This document shows, piece by piece, positions 7,328-16,540 of a stretch of 64,000 bases of DNA; position 1 is the first letter of the stretch; each line of letters starts with the position of its first letter. A program made the translations under genes and the position numbers. A model generated the notes under the pieces. That model worked only from the letters and a program-made list of their open reading frames with translations, did not search any database and was not told where the DNA came from. Origin of the DNA: Palsa-360 sp963719875 (GTDB lineage: Bacteria > Acidobacteriota > Terriglobia > Acidiferrales > UBA7541); contig CAVRDJ010000004.1 of assembly GCA_963719875.1 (NCBI GenBank), forward strand, positions 1,860,001 to 1,924,000, given 5' to 3'.

Positions 7328-9439
7328 ATGACGACAAGTGTTATCTCCCAAGGGATACTTCTGATTTCAAATGATTCGGCCGCTGCCAATTCGATTTGCA
7401 TGGCGCTTTCGACAACAGACAGTCAAGAGTTTGAAGTGGAATGGGTTCATCAGCTGTCCGAGGGTAATGAGCGCCTGCACAAAAAAGGAATTGCCGCAGT
7501 CCTGCTCGATTTAGATCTCCCTGATAGCCACGGCATAGAGACGTTCGATAGTCTGTTCATCACCGAACCCGACATTCCCACACTGATCGTCGGCAGCAAC
7601 GCTACTGAAGCTCTCGCGAAACAAGCCGTGCAACGAGGCGCGCAGGATTTCATCTTGGCCGATCACCTCGATTCCTATTCGCTACCGCGCGCGCTGCGCC
7701 ACGCGATCGAACGCAAGTTTGGCGAACTTGCGTTGTACCAAGAAAGAGAACGCGCCGTGGTCACCCTCAATTCGATTGGTGACGCCGTCCTGTGCACGGA
7801 CGTTTCCGGCAACATCACCTATCTCAATCTGGTTGCAGAGACCATGACGGGGTGGCACCGTGACGAAGCCATCGGCCGGCCTCTCGCCGAAGTCTTCAAA
7901 ATCATCGATGGCGAAACGCGTATGACCGCTCGAGATCCCATGGAGATGGCCGTCGATGAGAATAGGACCGTGGGACTGACTGTGAATTGCGTGCTCATCC
8001 GGCGCGACGGATTTGAATCCGGCATTGAAGATTCCGCCGCTCCGATCCACGACCGCGCAGGCCACATTACGGGAGCTGTGATCGTCTTCCACGACGTGAC
8101 CACGGCCCGCGCCCTGGCGTCCCAAATGACATACTCCTCGCAGCACGATATGGTTACCAATCTACCGAATCGCCTTCTGTTAGTGGACCGGATTGTCCAG
8201 GCGATTGCCTTGGCTCGTCGTCAACGCAAATCAATTGCCGTGATCTTTCTGGACTTGGATCGGTTCAAATATGTCAATGATTCGCTGGGACATGCCATCG
8301 GCGACAAAGTCCTTCAATTCGTTTCAAGACGATTGGTGGCTAGCGTGCGCGGCTCCGACACGGTCAGCCGCCAAGGCGGAGATGAATTCGTGATCCTGCT
8401 TTCCGAGATCGCTTACCCGGAAGCGGCGGCCGTCAGCGCTAAAAAAATCTTGTCATTGGTCAATCAACCCCAATCCATAGAGGGGTATGATCTACATGTT
8501 AATGCCAGCATTGGTATAAGCATCTACCCGGAAGACGGGGAAGACGCCGAGACGCTGATCAAGAATGCGGACATGGCCATGTATCACGCAAAAGAAGACG
8601 GACGCAACAATTTCAAGTTCTTCAAGCCGGAAATGAATCGGAAGGTGGTGGAGCGGCAAGCGGTCGAAAGCAACCTGCGCCGCGCTCTGGAGCGAAACGA
8701 ATTCTTATTGTATTACCAGCCGAAAGTCAATCTCGACTCGGGGGAGATCACAGGAGTCGAGGCTTTGATACGCTGGCAGCACCCTTCTCGAGGACTCATG
8801 CTTCCTGCACAGTTCGTGCCCGTCGCGGAAGATTGCGGGCTGATCGTTGAGATCGGACGTTGGGTGCTGCGCGAAGCATGCAGACAAGCGCGCGCCTGGC
8901 AGGACGCCGGATTGCCGCTCATACGCATTTCCGTCAATGTTTCCCCGACGGAATTCCGGGATCGGGGATTTCTGGAGGGTATCCTGGCCACACTCGCGGA
9001 AACTGGCTTGGAGGCGCGCTATCTCGAACTCGAGCTGACCGAAGGCGTCCTTATGGAGGATGGGGAATTCTCAATCTCAATACTTCAAGCCCTTAAAACG
9101 ATGAAAGTGCAACTTGCGGTGGATGACTTTGGAACTGGCTATTCCAGCTTCAGCTATCTTCGGCAGTTTCCAATTAATGTGTTAAAAATTGACCAGTCCT
9201 TTGTTAAGCAAATCGCGCCCCATTCCGCTGATTCAACAATCGTGAGCGCCATCATTAGCATGGGGAAAAGCCTCGGGCACACGGTACTTGCGGAGGGCGT
9301 CGAAACGCGAGAACAGAGGGACTACCTTCTCGCTCAGTCCTGTGAGGAAGGTCAAGGATATCTGTTCAGCCGGCCCGTGGCCGCCGCAGCATTCGCCAGT
9401 TTGCTTCTGCTGGGCATCGCAGAACTTGTCGCCCACTGA
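7328..9439 (+). CDS. Response regulator with PAS, GGDEF and EAL domains
   Basis: A 703-residue cyclic-di-GMP signalling protein. Residues 8-125 form a receiver domain with phospho-acceptor candidates in VLLDLDLPDSHG (D61-D63). Residues 145-260 are a PAS domain (LNSIGDAVLCTDVSGNITYL). The GGDEF motif is intact at 350-354 and is preceded five residues earlier by RGSD (341-344), the RxxD inhibitory site. The EAL domain has EAL at 478-480 and DDFGTG at 599-604. Both diguanylate cyclase and phosphodiesterase activities could therefore be present. ATG 7328 is preceded by GAGG at 6 bases; the longer frame to 7265 is less likely. No histidine kinase is adjacent. Confidence 0.9.
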   Translation: MTTSVISQGILLISNDSAAANSICMALSTTDSQEFEVEWVHQLSEGNERLHKKGIAAVLLDLDLPDSHGIETFDSLFITEPDIPTLIVGSNATEALAKQAVQRGAQDFILADHLDSYSLPRALRHAIERKFGELALYQERERAVVTLNSIGDAVLCTDVSGNITYLNLVAETMTGWHRDEAIGRPLAEVFKIIDGETRMTARDPMEMAVDENRTVGLTVNCVLIRRDGFESGIEDSAAPIHDRAGHITGAVIVFHDVTTARALASQMTYSSQHDMVTNLPNRLLLVDRIVQAIALARRQRKSIAVIFLDLDRFKYVNDSLGHAIGDKVLQFVSRRLVASVRGSDTVSRQGGDEFVILLSEIAYPEAAAVSAKKILSLVNQPQSIEGYDLHVNASIGISIYPEDGEDAETLIKNADMAMYHAKEDGRNNFKFFKPEMNRKVVERQAVESNLRRALERNEFLLYYQPKVNLDSGEITGVEALIRWQHPSRGLMLPAQFVPVAEDCGLIVEIGRWVLREACRQARAWQDAGLPLIRISVNVSPTEFRDRGFLEGILATLAETGLEARYLELELTEGVLMEDGEFSISILQALKTMKVQLAVDDFGTGYSSFSYLRQFPINVLKIDQSFVKQIAPHSADSTIVSAIISMGKSLGHTVLAEGVETREQRDYLLAQSCEEGQGYLFSRPVAAAAFASLLLLGIAELVAH

Positions 9440-9450
9440 GGGAGGGAATT

Positions 9451-9777
9451 CGCGGGTGGCCTGGGCTTTGCGTCGCTGTGGATTCTCGGGTACCCGGTGG
9501 CACGGCTTCTGTAGTTGGAGTTCGGGTGGCCTGTCCTTCGATTTGAAGGTGTGAAAAAACCCCAGTTCGCAAAAGTGAGGTTTTTCAGTATCTGAAACTT
9601 GTTAATTAGAAGCTTCAGGAGCGAATATTCACACTCGGGTATACATTTCGGATTACCCCCAGATCAAACGAAAATCGAGTAGCGAGGTTTCTTCACAGCT
9701 TCTTTTTGAAGGGCAGTGCTTTTGACCTGATCCTCGTGGCTTGCACTTGCGCATGGGATCGCTTTCGTGTGCCCCAC
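9451..9777. repeat. Repeat R2, copy split by a 155-bp insertion
   Basis: The left half (9451-9547) and right half (9703-9777) together match R2 at 6871-7037. The intervening 9548-9702 has no match in that copy; it contains aaaaaacccca...gtgaggttttt, a weak hairpin. With the flanking unique bases this accounts for most of the 446-base gap between the two genes. Confidence 0.75.
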
Positions 9778-9885
9778 CCGCATGTCCATTGACATTAAAT
9801 TCCGCACAATAGATACTTTCTGGTACCGGATCAAATCATTGGCAGGAACGCTCGACTCCTCTCAACGAGCGCTACGAGGGAAGCC

Positions 9886-11595
9886 ATGAGGATCGCCTAT
9901 CTTACTGCAATGCTCGCCGCTATGACGGGAGCCGCGGTTATTCAAACCGCCGTGGGCCAGCCAGCTTCTCCGCAATCGGCCGCGCAGCAATCCACGACTT
10001 CCAACACGTCTCAGCAATCGGGCGCGCCAAAGGCGGCGGCGCCGAAGGCGGCCACGCAGACCGGTGCGAAGCCTGCTGCGCCGGGGATGACCAATCGCAA
10101 CGTCATTCAACTGGTTAAGGCCAAAATTTCCGACGATGTGATCATCACGAAAATCAAACAGTCGAAGACGCGGTTTGACACTTCAACGCAAGGACTGGTC
10201 GCACTCAAGGAAGCCGGCGTCAGCGATCAGCTGATTTCCGTGATGGTCAATGCAGGCTCCGCGGGCGAGGCGGCAACTCCGGCGCCGGCAGCGAGCGCGG
10301 CAGCCGCTCCAAAATCTGCGAAGGATCGCCCGGTCTTGCGCCCCGGTGAAACTCCGGCAAACGCAAAGGGCGAAGCCGTTGCCACTAACGCCGCCACCAC
10401 GCCGCGAACCGCGAGCGAACCGGCGCCGGCGGCAATCACCCAGGCGCCGCCGAATTACGGCCTATACATTCAATCGAGCAGCCAACTCAAGCCATTGGGC
10501 CGCATCGAGACAAAGGTTCAGGTCAGCAAGTTCCGCTCGTTCCTGAGGAGCCACATTCCCTTCGTCCGCCAGAAAATTGACATCAACCTCCCGGGCGCGC
10601 ATTCCAGCAGCCGCTACGAAGTGCGGCGTCCGATTTTCTATGCCTACTTCCCGCCCAGCCGCGATGTCAGCAAATTCAAACTGTTGCAGTGCAAGATCAC
10701 CGGTCAGAATTTCGATCAGCGGACTCTCGCCAATGCCTCCATCATGTTCAGCACCGAACAGAACCAGGATGAAGTCGCCGTGGATATTGGGCCCACCAGC
10801 GTGCGAGACCTCTACCGCATCGCTCCGCGCGAGGATTTGCCATCCGGCGAGTTCGGCTTCGTCGAGGGCAACACCGGAAATCAATCTGCCTCGGACATCG
10901 AAATCCTCGATGTCTACGACTTCGGCATCGATCGCAAGGAAGAGAAGGTGTCGCTGGCCGAATATTTGGACACCTTGCCGCCCATGGGATTGCCGGACCA
11001 AGCGTTTCTATCCTGGTCCAAGGAGGACGCGCAGAAAATCGTCGATGACCGTGAGGGGAAGATCGGTATCGTCGGCAGCATGCTCGGATGGTTCAAACGC
11101 CAGTATGCCTCGCTCGACGTTTACTGGGCCGACCCGCAGTTCGCGCGGGCCTTCGCCCGTCTGGAGATGCTGGACCGCAATCTCAGCGCCGCGCAGACCA
11201 ACAAACTTTGCGGCCTGCTGCTTAGCCAGGCGGACGACCAATACTTCATCCTGGTGTCCATCGGCGGTAAGGTTGGCTCCGGCCGCTTGATCGGGGCCAA
11301 TGAAGGGGAACGGCTCATGCGGCCTTTCGACGCCAGCCTCGCCAATAACAAGTCCAAGAGCATTGTCCCCGCCCGCAAACTGGAGTTCGTCGGTGGATAC
11401 GCGGACGTGTGGAAGGTGGCGTTCGACCGGCAAAGCATAAGGGGTCCGCTGCTGGAGGGCGACGCACAGGAACTGATATTCGAAGCACGGCTGAATCAAA
11501 ATCTCGATTTCAAGGCGACATTTCCGATGATCAAGATAACTCCGACACTCACCGGCGGAGTTTCCGATCCTCCCAAGGCCCCCAGCGTAAAATGA
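9886..11595 (+). CDS. Secreted/periplasmic protein of unknown function
   Basis: A 569-residue protein with a signal peptide (MRIAYLTAMLAAMTGAAVIQ...) followed by an Ala/Pro/Gln-rich linker. Residues ~68-125 contain NVIQLVKAKISDDVIITKIK ... GLVALKEAGVSDQLISVMV, a short repeat-like helical module that recurs in secreted acidobacterial proteins. A second low-complexity linker follows (~130-185), then a ~380-residue region with beta-rich character that I do not recognise. A GAGGGAAG ribosome site precedes ATG 9886. It stands alone, flanked by repeats. Confidence 0.75.
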   Translation: MRIAYLTAMLAAMTGAAVIQTAVGQPASPQSAAQQSTTSNTSQQSGAPKAAAPKAATQTGAKPAAPGMTNRNVIQLVKAKISDDVIITKIKQSKTRFDTSTQGLVALKEAGVSDQLISVMVNAGSAGEAATPAPAASAAAAPKSAKDRPVLRPGETPANAKGEAVATNAATTPRTASEPAPAAITQAPPNYGLYIQSSSQLKPLGRIETKVQVSKFRSFLRSHIPFVRQKIDINLPGAHSSSRYEVRRPIFYAYFPPSRDVSKFKLLQCKITGQNFDQRTLANASIMFSTEQNQDEVAVDIGPTSVRDLYRIAPREDLPSGEFGFVEGNTGNQSASDIEILDVYDFGIDRKEEKVSLAEYLDTLPPMGLPDQAFLSWSKEDAQKIVDDREGKIGIVGSMLGWFKRQYASLDVYWADPQFARAFARLEMLDRNLSAAQTNKLCGLLLSQADDQYFILVSIGGKVGSGRLIGANEGERLMRPFDASLANNKSKSIVPARKLEFVGGYADVWKVAFDRQSIRGPLLEGDAQELIFEARLNQNLDFKATFPMIKITPTLTGGVSDPPKAPSVK

Positions 11596-11710
11596 CAAGC
11601 CCTGATCATGCCATGCGCGTTGGAATTTTTACGAGGGCTGAGCGCCTTCCCAAAAGCCCCATTGCGAATTTCCTTAACATCGTCTGATTTTTCCGGGCCG
11701 TCTTACTTCA

Positions 11711-11860
11711 CAGGCTGCTGAAAAAGTAGTGAGTTTTGTCATTCCGAGCGAAGCGAGGAATCCCTCTTCGATTTGACTCCACGAAAAGAAAGAGAGATTC
11801 CTCGGTCGCCGAGGCGACCTCGGAATGACAAAAGGAGTGGGGCCCTTTTTCCGCAGCCTC
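11711..11860. repeat. MITE-like palindromic element M, copy 2
   Basis: Ends caggctgctgaaaaagtag and ccctttttccgcagcctc; inner arms gtcattccgagcgaagcgag and cgacctcggaatgacaaaag. It lies 88 bases before the pirin start; copy 3 lies just after the pirin stop in the opposite orientation. It fills much of the 353-base gap upstream of pirin. Confidence 0.85.
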
Positions 11861-11948
11861 TTCAGTGGGCGCTGCGCACGGATTGCGTCCAAGCATTGGC
11901 ACGTCAGCGCACAATGGAGTAGACTCACCCTGCAAGGAGATCGTTCGC

Positions 11949-12851
11949 ATGTCCATTCGGCCTGTGAAGCGCCTCATCCGATCCAAACCGACGCGCGATG
12001 GCGCGGGCGTGCACTTGCGCCGCGCATTCGGCTTCGGAAACACTTCTGACTTTGACCCGTTTCTCCTTCTGGACGACTTTCGCAATGACGTTCCGGAAGA
12101 TTATCTGGCTGGTTTTCCGTGGCATCCGCACCGCGGAATCGAGACCATCACCTACGTCCTCGCCGGAACTGTCGATCACGGCGACAGCATGGGCAACCAC
12201 GGCTCCATCGCCTCGGGTGACGTCCAGTGGATGACCGCGGGCAGCGGGATCATTCATCAGGAAATGCCGAAGGGCGATCATGCTGGGCGCATGCACGGTT
12301 TCCAGTTGTGGGCGAATCTTCCGAGCTCGCTCAAAATGACGGCGCCGCGCTATCAGGGCGTGGAAGCGAAGGACATTCCCAACCTCACGGACGATGATGG
12401 CACGCATGTTCGCCTCGTCTGCGGAAAATTCTGGGGGAAGACCGGCCCAATTGATGGCGTCGCCGCCGACCCCATTTATCTTGACGTGTCCGTGCCTCCC
12501 GGCCAAAGAAAGACTCTGCCGGTCGAGACGACACGCCACGCGTTCGCCTACGTATTTGCGGGCTCGGCAAAATTCTGCAACGCCTCTGATCCTCTTTCGG
12601 TGCCGACCGAGCCGGTCGGCTGGGCAGATACGACTCCTCCCGCAGCTGCCGAGAACCGCTCGCTCGTGCTCTTTGATCAAGGCGATGAGGTTATGGTGCA
12701 GGCCGGCGACGAAGGCGTCCGCTTCCTCCTCGTCTCCGGAAAGCCGCTCCAAGAACCCGTGGCCTGGTACGGCCCCATCGTGATGAACACGCAGGAGCAG
12801 CTCCAGAAAGCGTATCGGGAGCTGGAACAAGGCACGTTCCTGAAAAAGTAG
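11949..12851 (+). CDS. Pirin family protein
   Basis: A 300-residue two-domain cupin of the pirin/YhhW family. The metal ligands of the N-terminal cupin are visible: FPWHPHRG (H59, H61) and HQEM (H103, E105). Some pirins have quercetin 2,3-dioxygenase activity, others regulate pyruvate dehydrogenase or transcription; the substrate here is not predictable. ATG 11949 is preceded by CAAGGAG; the frame is open to 11865 but the extension overlaps the tail of a repeat. The gene is monocistronic and bracketed by two inverted MITE-like elements. Confidence 0.9.
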   Translation: MSIRPVKRLIRSKPTRDGAGVHLRRAFGFGNTSDFDPFLLLDDFRNDVPEDYLAGFPWHPHRGIETITYVLAGTVDHGDSMGNHGSIASGDVQWMTAGSGIIHQEMPKGDHAGRMHGFQLWANLPSSLKMTAPRYQGVEAKDIPNLTDDDGTHVRLVCGKFWGKTGPIDGVAADPIYLDVSVPPGQRKTLPVETTRHAFAYVFAGSAKFCNASDPLSVPTEPVGWADTTPPAAAENRSLVLFDQGDEVMVQAGDEGVRFLLVSGKPLQEPVAWYGPIVMNTQEQLQKAYRELEQGTFLKK

Positions 12852-12860
12852 GGTGGGCTT

Positions 12861-13003
12861 CAGAGGCTGCGGAAAAAGGGCCCCACCCCTTTTTGTCATT
12901 CTGAGCGAAGCGAAGAATCTCTCTTTCTTTTCATGGAGTCAAATCGAAGAGAGATTCTTCGCTTCGCTCAGAATGACAAAATAAACTACTTTTTCTGCAG
13001 CCT
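12861..13003. repeat. MITE-like palindromic element M, copy 3
   Basis: Near-perfect long palindrome: gtcattctgagcgaagcgaa and its inverse ttcgcttcgctcagaatgac separated by aatctctctttct...agagagatt. Its left outer arm (ggaaaaagggccccacccct) is the inverse of the right outer arm of copy 2. Confidence 0.9.
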
Positions 13004-13090
13004 GTTCAGCCTGTCTGGTTTGGCGCGGATATCAAGAAAACCAATCCCGGCAAGCTGAAGAGGCCGTATGATAGCCGGGTTTTGGTTTCT

Positions 13091-13155
13091 GTAGCGCCCG
13101 CCTTCAGGCGGGCACGTGCTGAATCTGCTGTGCCCGTCCCGCATGCGGGACGGCC
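13091..13155. repeat. Inverted-repeat element of the 'gtagcgcccgcc' family (partial)
   Basis: Starts gtagcgcccgccttcaggcg like the elements at 22081 and 51473, but the right arm is replaced by tgcccgtcccgcatgcggga. It lies in the extended 5' part of the next open frame, arguing against the most upstream start of that gene. Confidence 0.65.
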
Positions 13156-13195
13156 TCCACAAAACCGTTTGAATTCCGAACGCCGAGAGCGCTGG

Positions 13196-14929
13196 GTGTC
13201 TTGGGAATGGGCCGCAGCTCTATTCCTTTTTTTCGGAACCTCCGCAATCGTCGTGTGGCAAAATTCGAGGCTGGCGGTTCTCTGGGACCTCAGCTATGTT
13301 CTGGAAAATTCCTACCGGATTTCCCTCGGCGATCTTCCCTATCGCGATTTCCCTTTCCCATACCCTCCTGCAACTTTTCTAATCCAGTCGCTGCTAATCC
13401 GGCTCACCGGGCGAGTCTTTTTTCACCACGTGTTGTATTGCGCGATCGTGGGCGGGCTGGGAACGGTCCTAACCTGGCGGATTCTGGTCCATGTTTTGCG
13501 CGGAGCTATTCCCACATTTCGTCTCGTGGCGTTTCTCCTGGCCGCGCCGCTCACGGTGCTGGGAATCTACTGCGTCTTTCCGCATCCTTTCTACGACGCT
13601 GACTGCACCTTGGCCATTTTGTGCAGCATCTTTCTCCTGCTGCACGCGGAGAGCAAGGGGTTTCCGCCACACCGCGCGTTTCTCACGGGGATCGTTCTCA
13701 TCCTTCCGCTCTGCGTGAAGCAAAATACCGGGCTCGCGTTTCTGGAAGCCGCGGCGATCGCCGTCGTCATTCTGATCACGGTCAAAGCCTGGCACAGGCG
13801 ACGCGTATCCGGTTACGCATGGCTCCTGGCGGGGATAGCCGCGGGTCTCGGCGCGGCTACGCTTCTCCTGCACTTCACCGTTGGAATGCGAAACTACTGG
13901 CACTGGACCATCCAATTCGCCGCATCGCGCCGGTTGCCCCATGTCTCGGAAATGATTGCTCCCTATCAGAATCCATTGCTGCTTTTGTGGTTCGCGGCGT
14001 TTGCGGCCGGCGCGCTAGTGTTGCGGCGCAACCGTCGCGCCAGCCGAATGCTTTCGTTGTTGTCCGTTTCCTTGATGGCGGCGCCGTTCGCGTGGGCGCT
14101 GCTGTATTTGCTCGTGGAAGAAGACCCGTCGGAGCGAGCGGAACGCCTCCTCGCCTTGTGGCCCGTTGTACTGGTTGTTTCTTTAGTCTTCGCTTTGTGG
14201 GACGCCAGACGAGGCCTGAGCGTCGCGCGGCTCCTGCCTCTTATTTTGATTGGGACTGTACTAGGCGCTTTCCTGTCCCAGCAGCTCTGGGGCTCGACCT
14301 ACGCAATCTGGCCGTTGCTGACGATCTTGCTCGCCGGGGTTCTGGCGGAATTATTCAGGCTTGGGAGAGAACGGTCCTCGCGAGAGATCGAGTTGCTGGC
14401 CGGTATAGCGGCGCTAGCGATGCTCGTTTCCGGCGGCTTTTACGTCGCCAGCCACGAGCGGTTGAACTATGCCGACCTCTCCACGGGCGAGATGGCCCAA
14501 TCGACCTTGCCCGCGCTCGCGGGCCTTTCGATGCGCGGGCCCTGGATTCCACAATTCGAGGAACTCGTTCGTTTCACAGACCGTGAGATTCCGAAGGATC
14601 AAGGATTGCTCATGATTCCCGGAGAAGATCTCTTCTACTACACAACAGGAAGGCAGCCGCACTTTCCAGTGCTGATGTTCGATCACACGGTTAATCCGTA
14701 CAGCCCGGAAAATATTGTCGAAATCAGTCGCTTCCGGAACATCTGCTGGTTGATCGTAAAAAAGAACTTGCAACTGAGCGGCGAGCCCGTGGAGGACAAG
14801 GCCCGATTGCTGGAGCTATTGCGCAGCGATTTTGCGCCCGTTCAGAGTCTTGCCAACTATGACATTTACGAGAGGAACGTGGGCAGCGGTTGCCCGAGAG
14901 CCACTCATTCGTCGGCAGAAGGAAATTGA
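13196..14929 (+). CDS. Multi-pass membrane protein, GT-C-like glycosyltransferase
   Basis: A ~577-residue integral membrane protein with about ten hydrophobic segments (for example AAALFLFFGTSAIVVW, LVAFLLAAPLTVLGIYCVF). The early periplasmic loop has ISLGDLPYRDFPFPYPPATF, which fits the acidic first-loop motif of GT-C transferases of the ArnT/PMT-like group that use polyprenyl-linked sugars. The last ~130 residues are soluble. Donor and acceptor are unknown. The frame is open back to a TTG at 13082, but that part is repeat-derived; GTG 13196 with GAGAG upstream is my choice, though TTG 13169 is possible. Confidence 0.6.
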   Translation: MSWEWAAALFLFFGTSAIVVWQNSRLAVLWDLSYVLENSYRISLGDLPYRDFPFPYPPATFLIQSLLIRLTGRVFFHHVLYCAIVGGLGTVLTWRILVHVLRGAIPTFRLVAFLLAAPLTVLGIYCVFPHPFYDADCTLAILCSIFLLLHAESKGFPPHRAFLTGIVLILPLCVKQNTGLAFLEAAAIAVVILITVKAWHRRRVSGYAWLLAGIAAGLGAATLLLHFTVGMRNYWHWTIQFAASRRLPHVSEMIAPYQNPLLLLWFAAFAAGALVLRRNRRASRMLSLLSVSLMAAPFAWALLYLLVEEDPSERAERLLALWPVVLVVSLVFALWDARRGLSVARLLPLILIGTVLGAFLSQQLWGSTYAIWPLLTILLAGVLAELFRLGRERSSREIELLAGIAALAMLVSGGFYVASHERLNYADLSTGEMAQSTLPALAGLSMRGPWIPQFEELVRFTDREIPKDQGLLMIPGEDLFYYTTGRQPHFPVLMFDHTVNPYSPENIVEISRFRNICWLIVKKNLQLSGEPVEDKARLLELLRSDFAPVQSLANYDIYERNVGSGCPRATHSSAEGN

Positions 14930-15061
14930 ACGTCCCGCGGGATCGAAGGGGGACGGGCGACCGATATCGCGGACCATGTGCCGGGAGGAGACTCGGCTGC
15001 TGCGGACAATCGCAGTAGCGCAACGCCGCAAATCCCTTCCCCGATACAAACTCTTCAAGCG

Positions 15062-15847
15062 TCACAGGCCTTGTTCCGGATGGCCAATCAGATAAGTAAT
15101 CGGAACTCTGCCGCGGGGTCCCAAATGCTCGCCTACCTCCCACTCGTATTGGTATCCCGTCAGTTTTCCGGTGATTTCACGAAGTTCCTGCGGCCGATAG
15201 GTGCGAAGGCAAGAAATCACTCCATCGAACAGCACCACGAATGGAACAATCGGAATGATGTATGTCCAGAAGAGCCGCGACCAGCGGAACGGACGCATCC
15301 ACAAAGTGGAGATGAATACCAGAAGCGCCCATGGAAACATCAGGCCGATCGCCGATGGCGCGCGCCTCGTGACTTCAAATATCCCGATGCTTTGGCCGGC
15401 GTCGACGGCATCCTGCAGGACAGCGCGAGCTTCCTCAGGCGGGAAATGATGATAAGAGGAGAACATCGTTCGGAACCCAGTCAATTCACGCGGAACTTTC
15501 ATCGCGTCAACCGAATCCGCGCAGAACGTGATGTGATTCCCGGACGCCGCTCTTACATTTTGGAAGGCCCTCAGATTCGGGAATTTATCTGTGAGCTGGA
15601 TTTGATTGGCGCCGGCGCCTTCACTGAGATTGTGAGAAAGATCCAGCCAGGGCCCTCCACCGCCCGAACACAAATCGACAATCGATCGGCTCCTCAAGGA
15701 TTCCAAAGTGGATTGCAACATCGGGCCGATGGGCGCGTAAGCCTTCAGGAAAGCTAATCCATATTGAAGCGCATCCGTAACGCCGTCCCGAAGAAACGAC
15801 GGGAACCACGATTGCTCGTGGATTTCGATGAACTGTATTCGACGCAT
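15062..15847 (-). CDS. Class I SAM-dependent methyltransferase, membrane-associated
   Basis: A ~261-residue protein. Motif I is degenerate but recognisable (SIVDLCSGGGGPWLDLS), followed by QLTDKFPNL (acidic residue after strand 2) and MFSSYHHFPPEEARAVLQDA, typical of post-motif II/III. The region PSAIGLMFPWALLVFISTLW to IIPIVPFVVLFDGVISCL is hydrophobic, suggesting membrane attachment, as in several uncharacterised methyltransferases. Substrate unknown. ATG 15847 has no Shine-Dalgarno; the upstream extension runs into an inverted repeat. It is convergent with the GT-C-like gene. Confidence 0.7.
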   Translation of the reverse strand: MRRIQFIEIHEQSWFPSFLRDGVTDALQYGLAFLKAYAPIGPMLQSTLESLRSRSIVDLCSGGGGPWLDLSHNLSEGAGANQIQLTDKFPNLRAFQNVRAASGNHITFCADSVDAMKVPRELTGFRTMFSSYHHFPPEEARAVLQDAVDAGQSIGIFEVTRRAPSAIGLMFPWALLVFISTLWMRPFRWSRLFWTYIIPIVPFVVLFDGVISCLRTYRPQELREITGKLTGYQYEWEVGEHLGPRGRVPITYLIGHPEQGL

Positions 15848-15860
15848 GACAAAGAATACA

Positions 15861-15934
15861 GTAGGACGGGCTTCAGCCTGTCGCTTTTGATTGAACTGCA
15901 ACCGAAACCCAGACAGGCTGGAAGCCCGTCCTAC
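15861..15934. repeat. Inverted repeat, 'gtaggacgggcttcagcctg' family, copy 1
   Basis: Arms gtaggacgggcttcagcctg and caggctggaagcccgtccta enclose ~35 bases. It lies between the methyltransferase and the DinB gene and is near-identical to 17364-17438. Confidence 0.85.
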
Positions 15935-16016
15935 ATAGTATCTTCGCCTTGTCTTCGCCTACGAACTTCTGGTATGCTCTTGCCGGCCCCCGTACTTCAA
16001 ACACGAGGAGAACAAC

Positions 16017-16532
16017 ATGACAATCGCTCAAACGCTCTTGCCGGAATTCGATCAGGAAATGGCCAACACACGAAAGATGCTGGAGCGCGTCCCGGACGGA
16101 AAGTTCGACTACAAGCCGCATGAGAAGTCGATGACGCTCGGACGGCTGGCCGCGCACACGTGTGAAATCCCGTCCTACGCGTCGGGCACGCTTCGGCTCG
16201 AACGGATGGATTTCACCGGCGAAGAAAAGCCCTTCTCGCCCGCCACGCGCAAGGAACTGCTCGATGCTTTCGACAAGCACGTCCGAGAAGCTCGAGAATT
16301 GCTCGCCAAAGCGACGGACGAGGAACTCGCCAAGACTTGGACACTCACCTACAAGGGACAACAAATTTTCGCCATGCCGCGCGCTGCTGTGTTGCGCACC
16401 ATGGTGCTGAGTCACCTCATTCACCACCGCTCGCAGCTTGGCGTATATCTGCGCCTCAACAACGTCGCGATTCCGGGCATGTACGGCCCTTCGGCGGACG
16501 AAATGAATATGTTCAACGCGCAGGGCGCGTAG
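16017..16532 (+). CDS. DinB family protein
   Basis: A 171-residue four-helix-bundle protein of the DinB/YfiT superfamily, which includes thiol-dependent metal enzymes. Metal-binding histidines are visible: LAAHTCEIP near residue 46, and LSHLIHHRSQLGVYLR near 137-141 where the HxxxH-type pair lies. The ribosome site GAGGAG precedes ATG 16017 by 7 bases. No partner gene is adjacent; substrate unknown. Confidence 0.88.
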   Translation: MTIAQTLLPEFDQEMANTRKMLERVPDGKFDYKPHEKSMTLGRLAAHTCEIPSYASGTLRLERMDFTGEEKPFSPATRKELLDAFDKHVREARELLAKATDEELAKTWTLTYKGQQIFAMPRAAVLRTMVLSHLIHHRSQLGVYLRLNNVAIPGMYGPSADEMNMFNAQGA

Positions 16533-16540
16533 TGTTTTAG

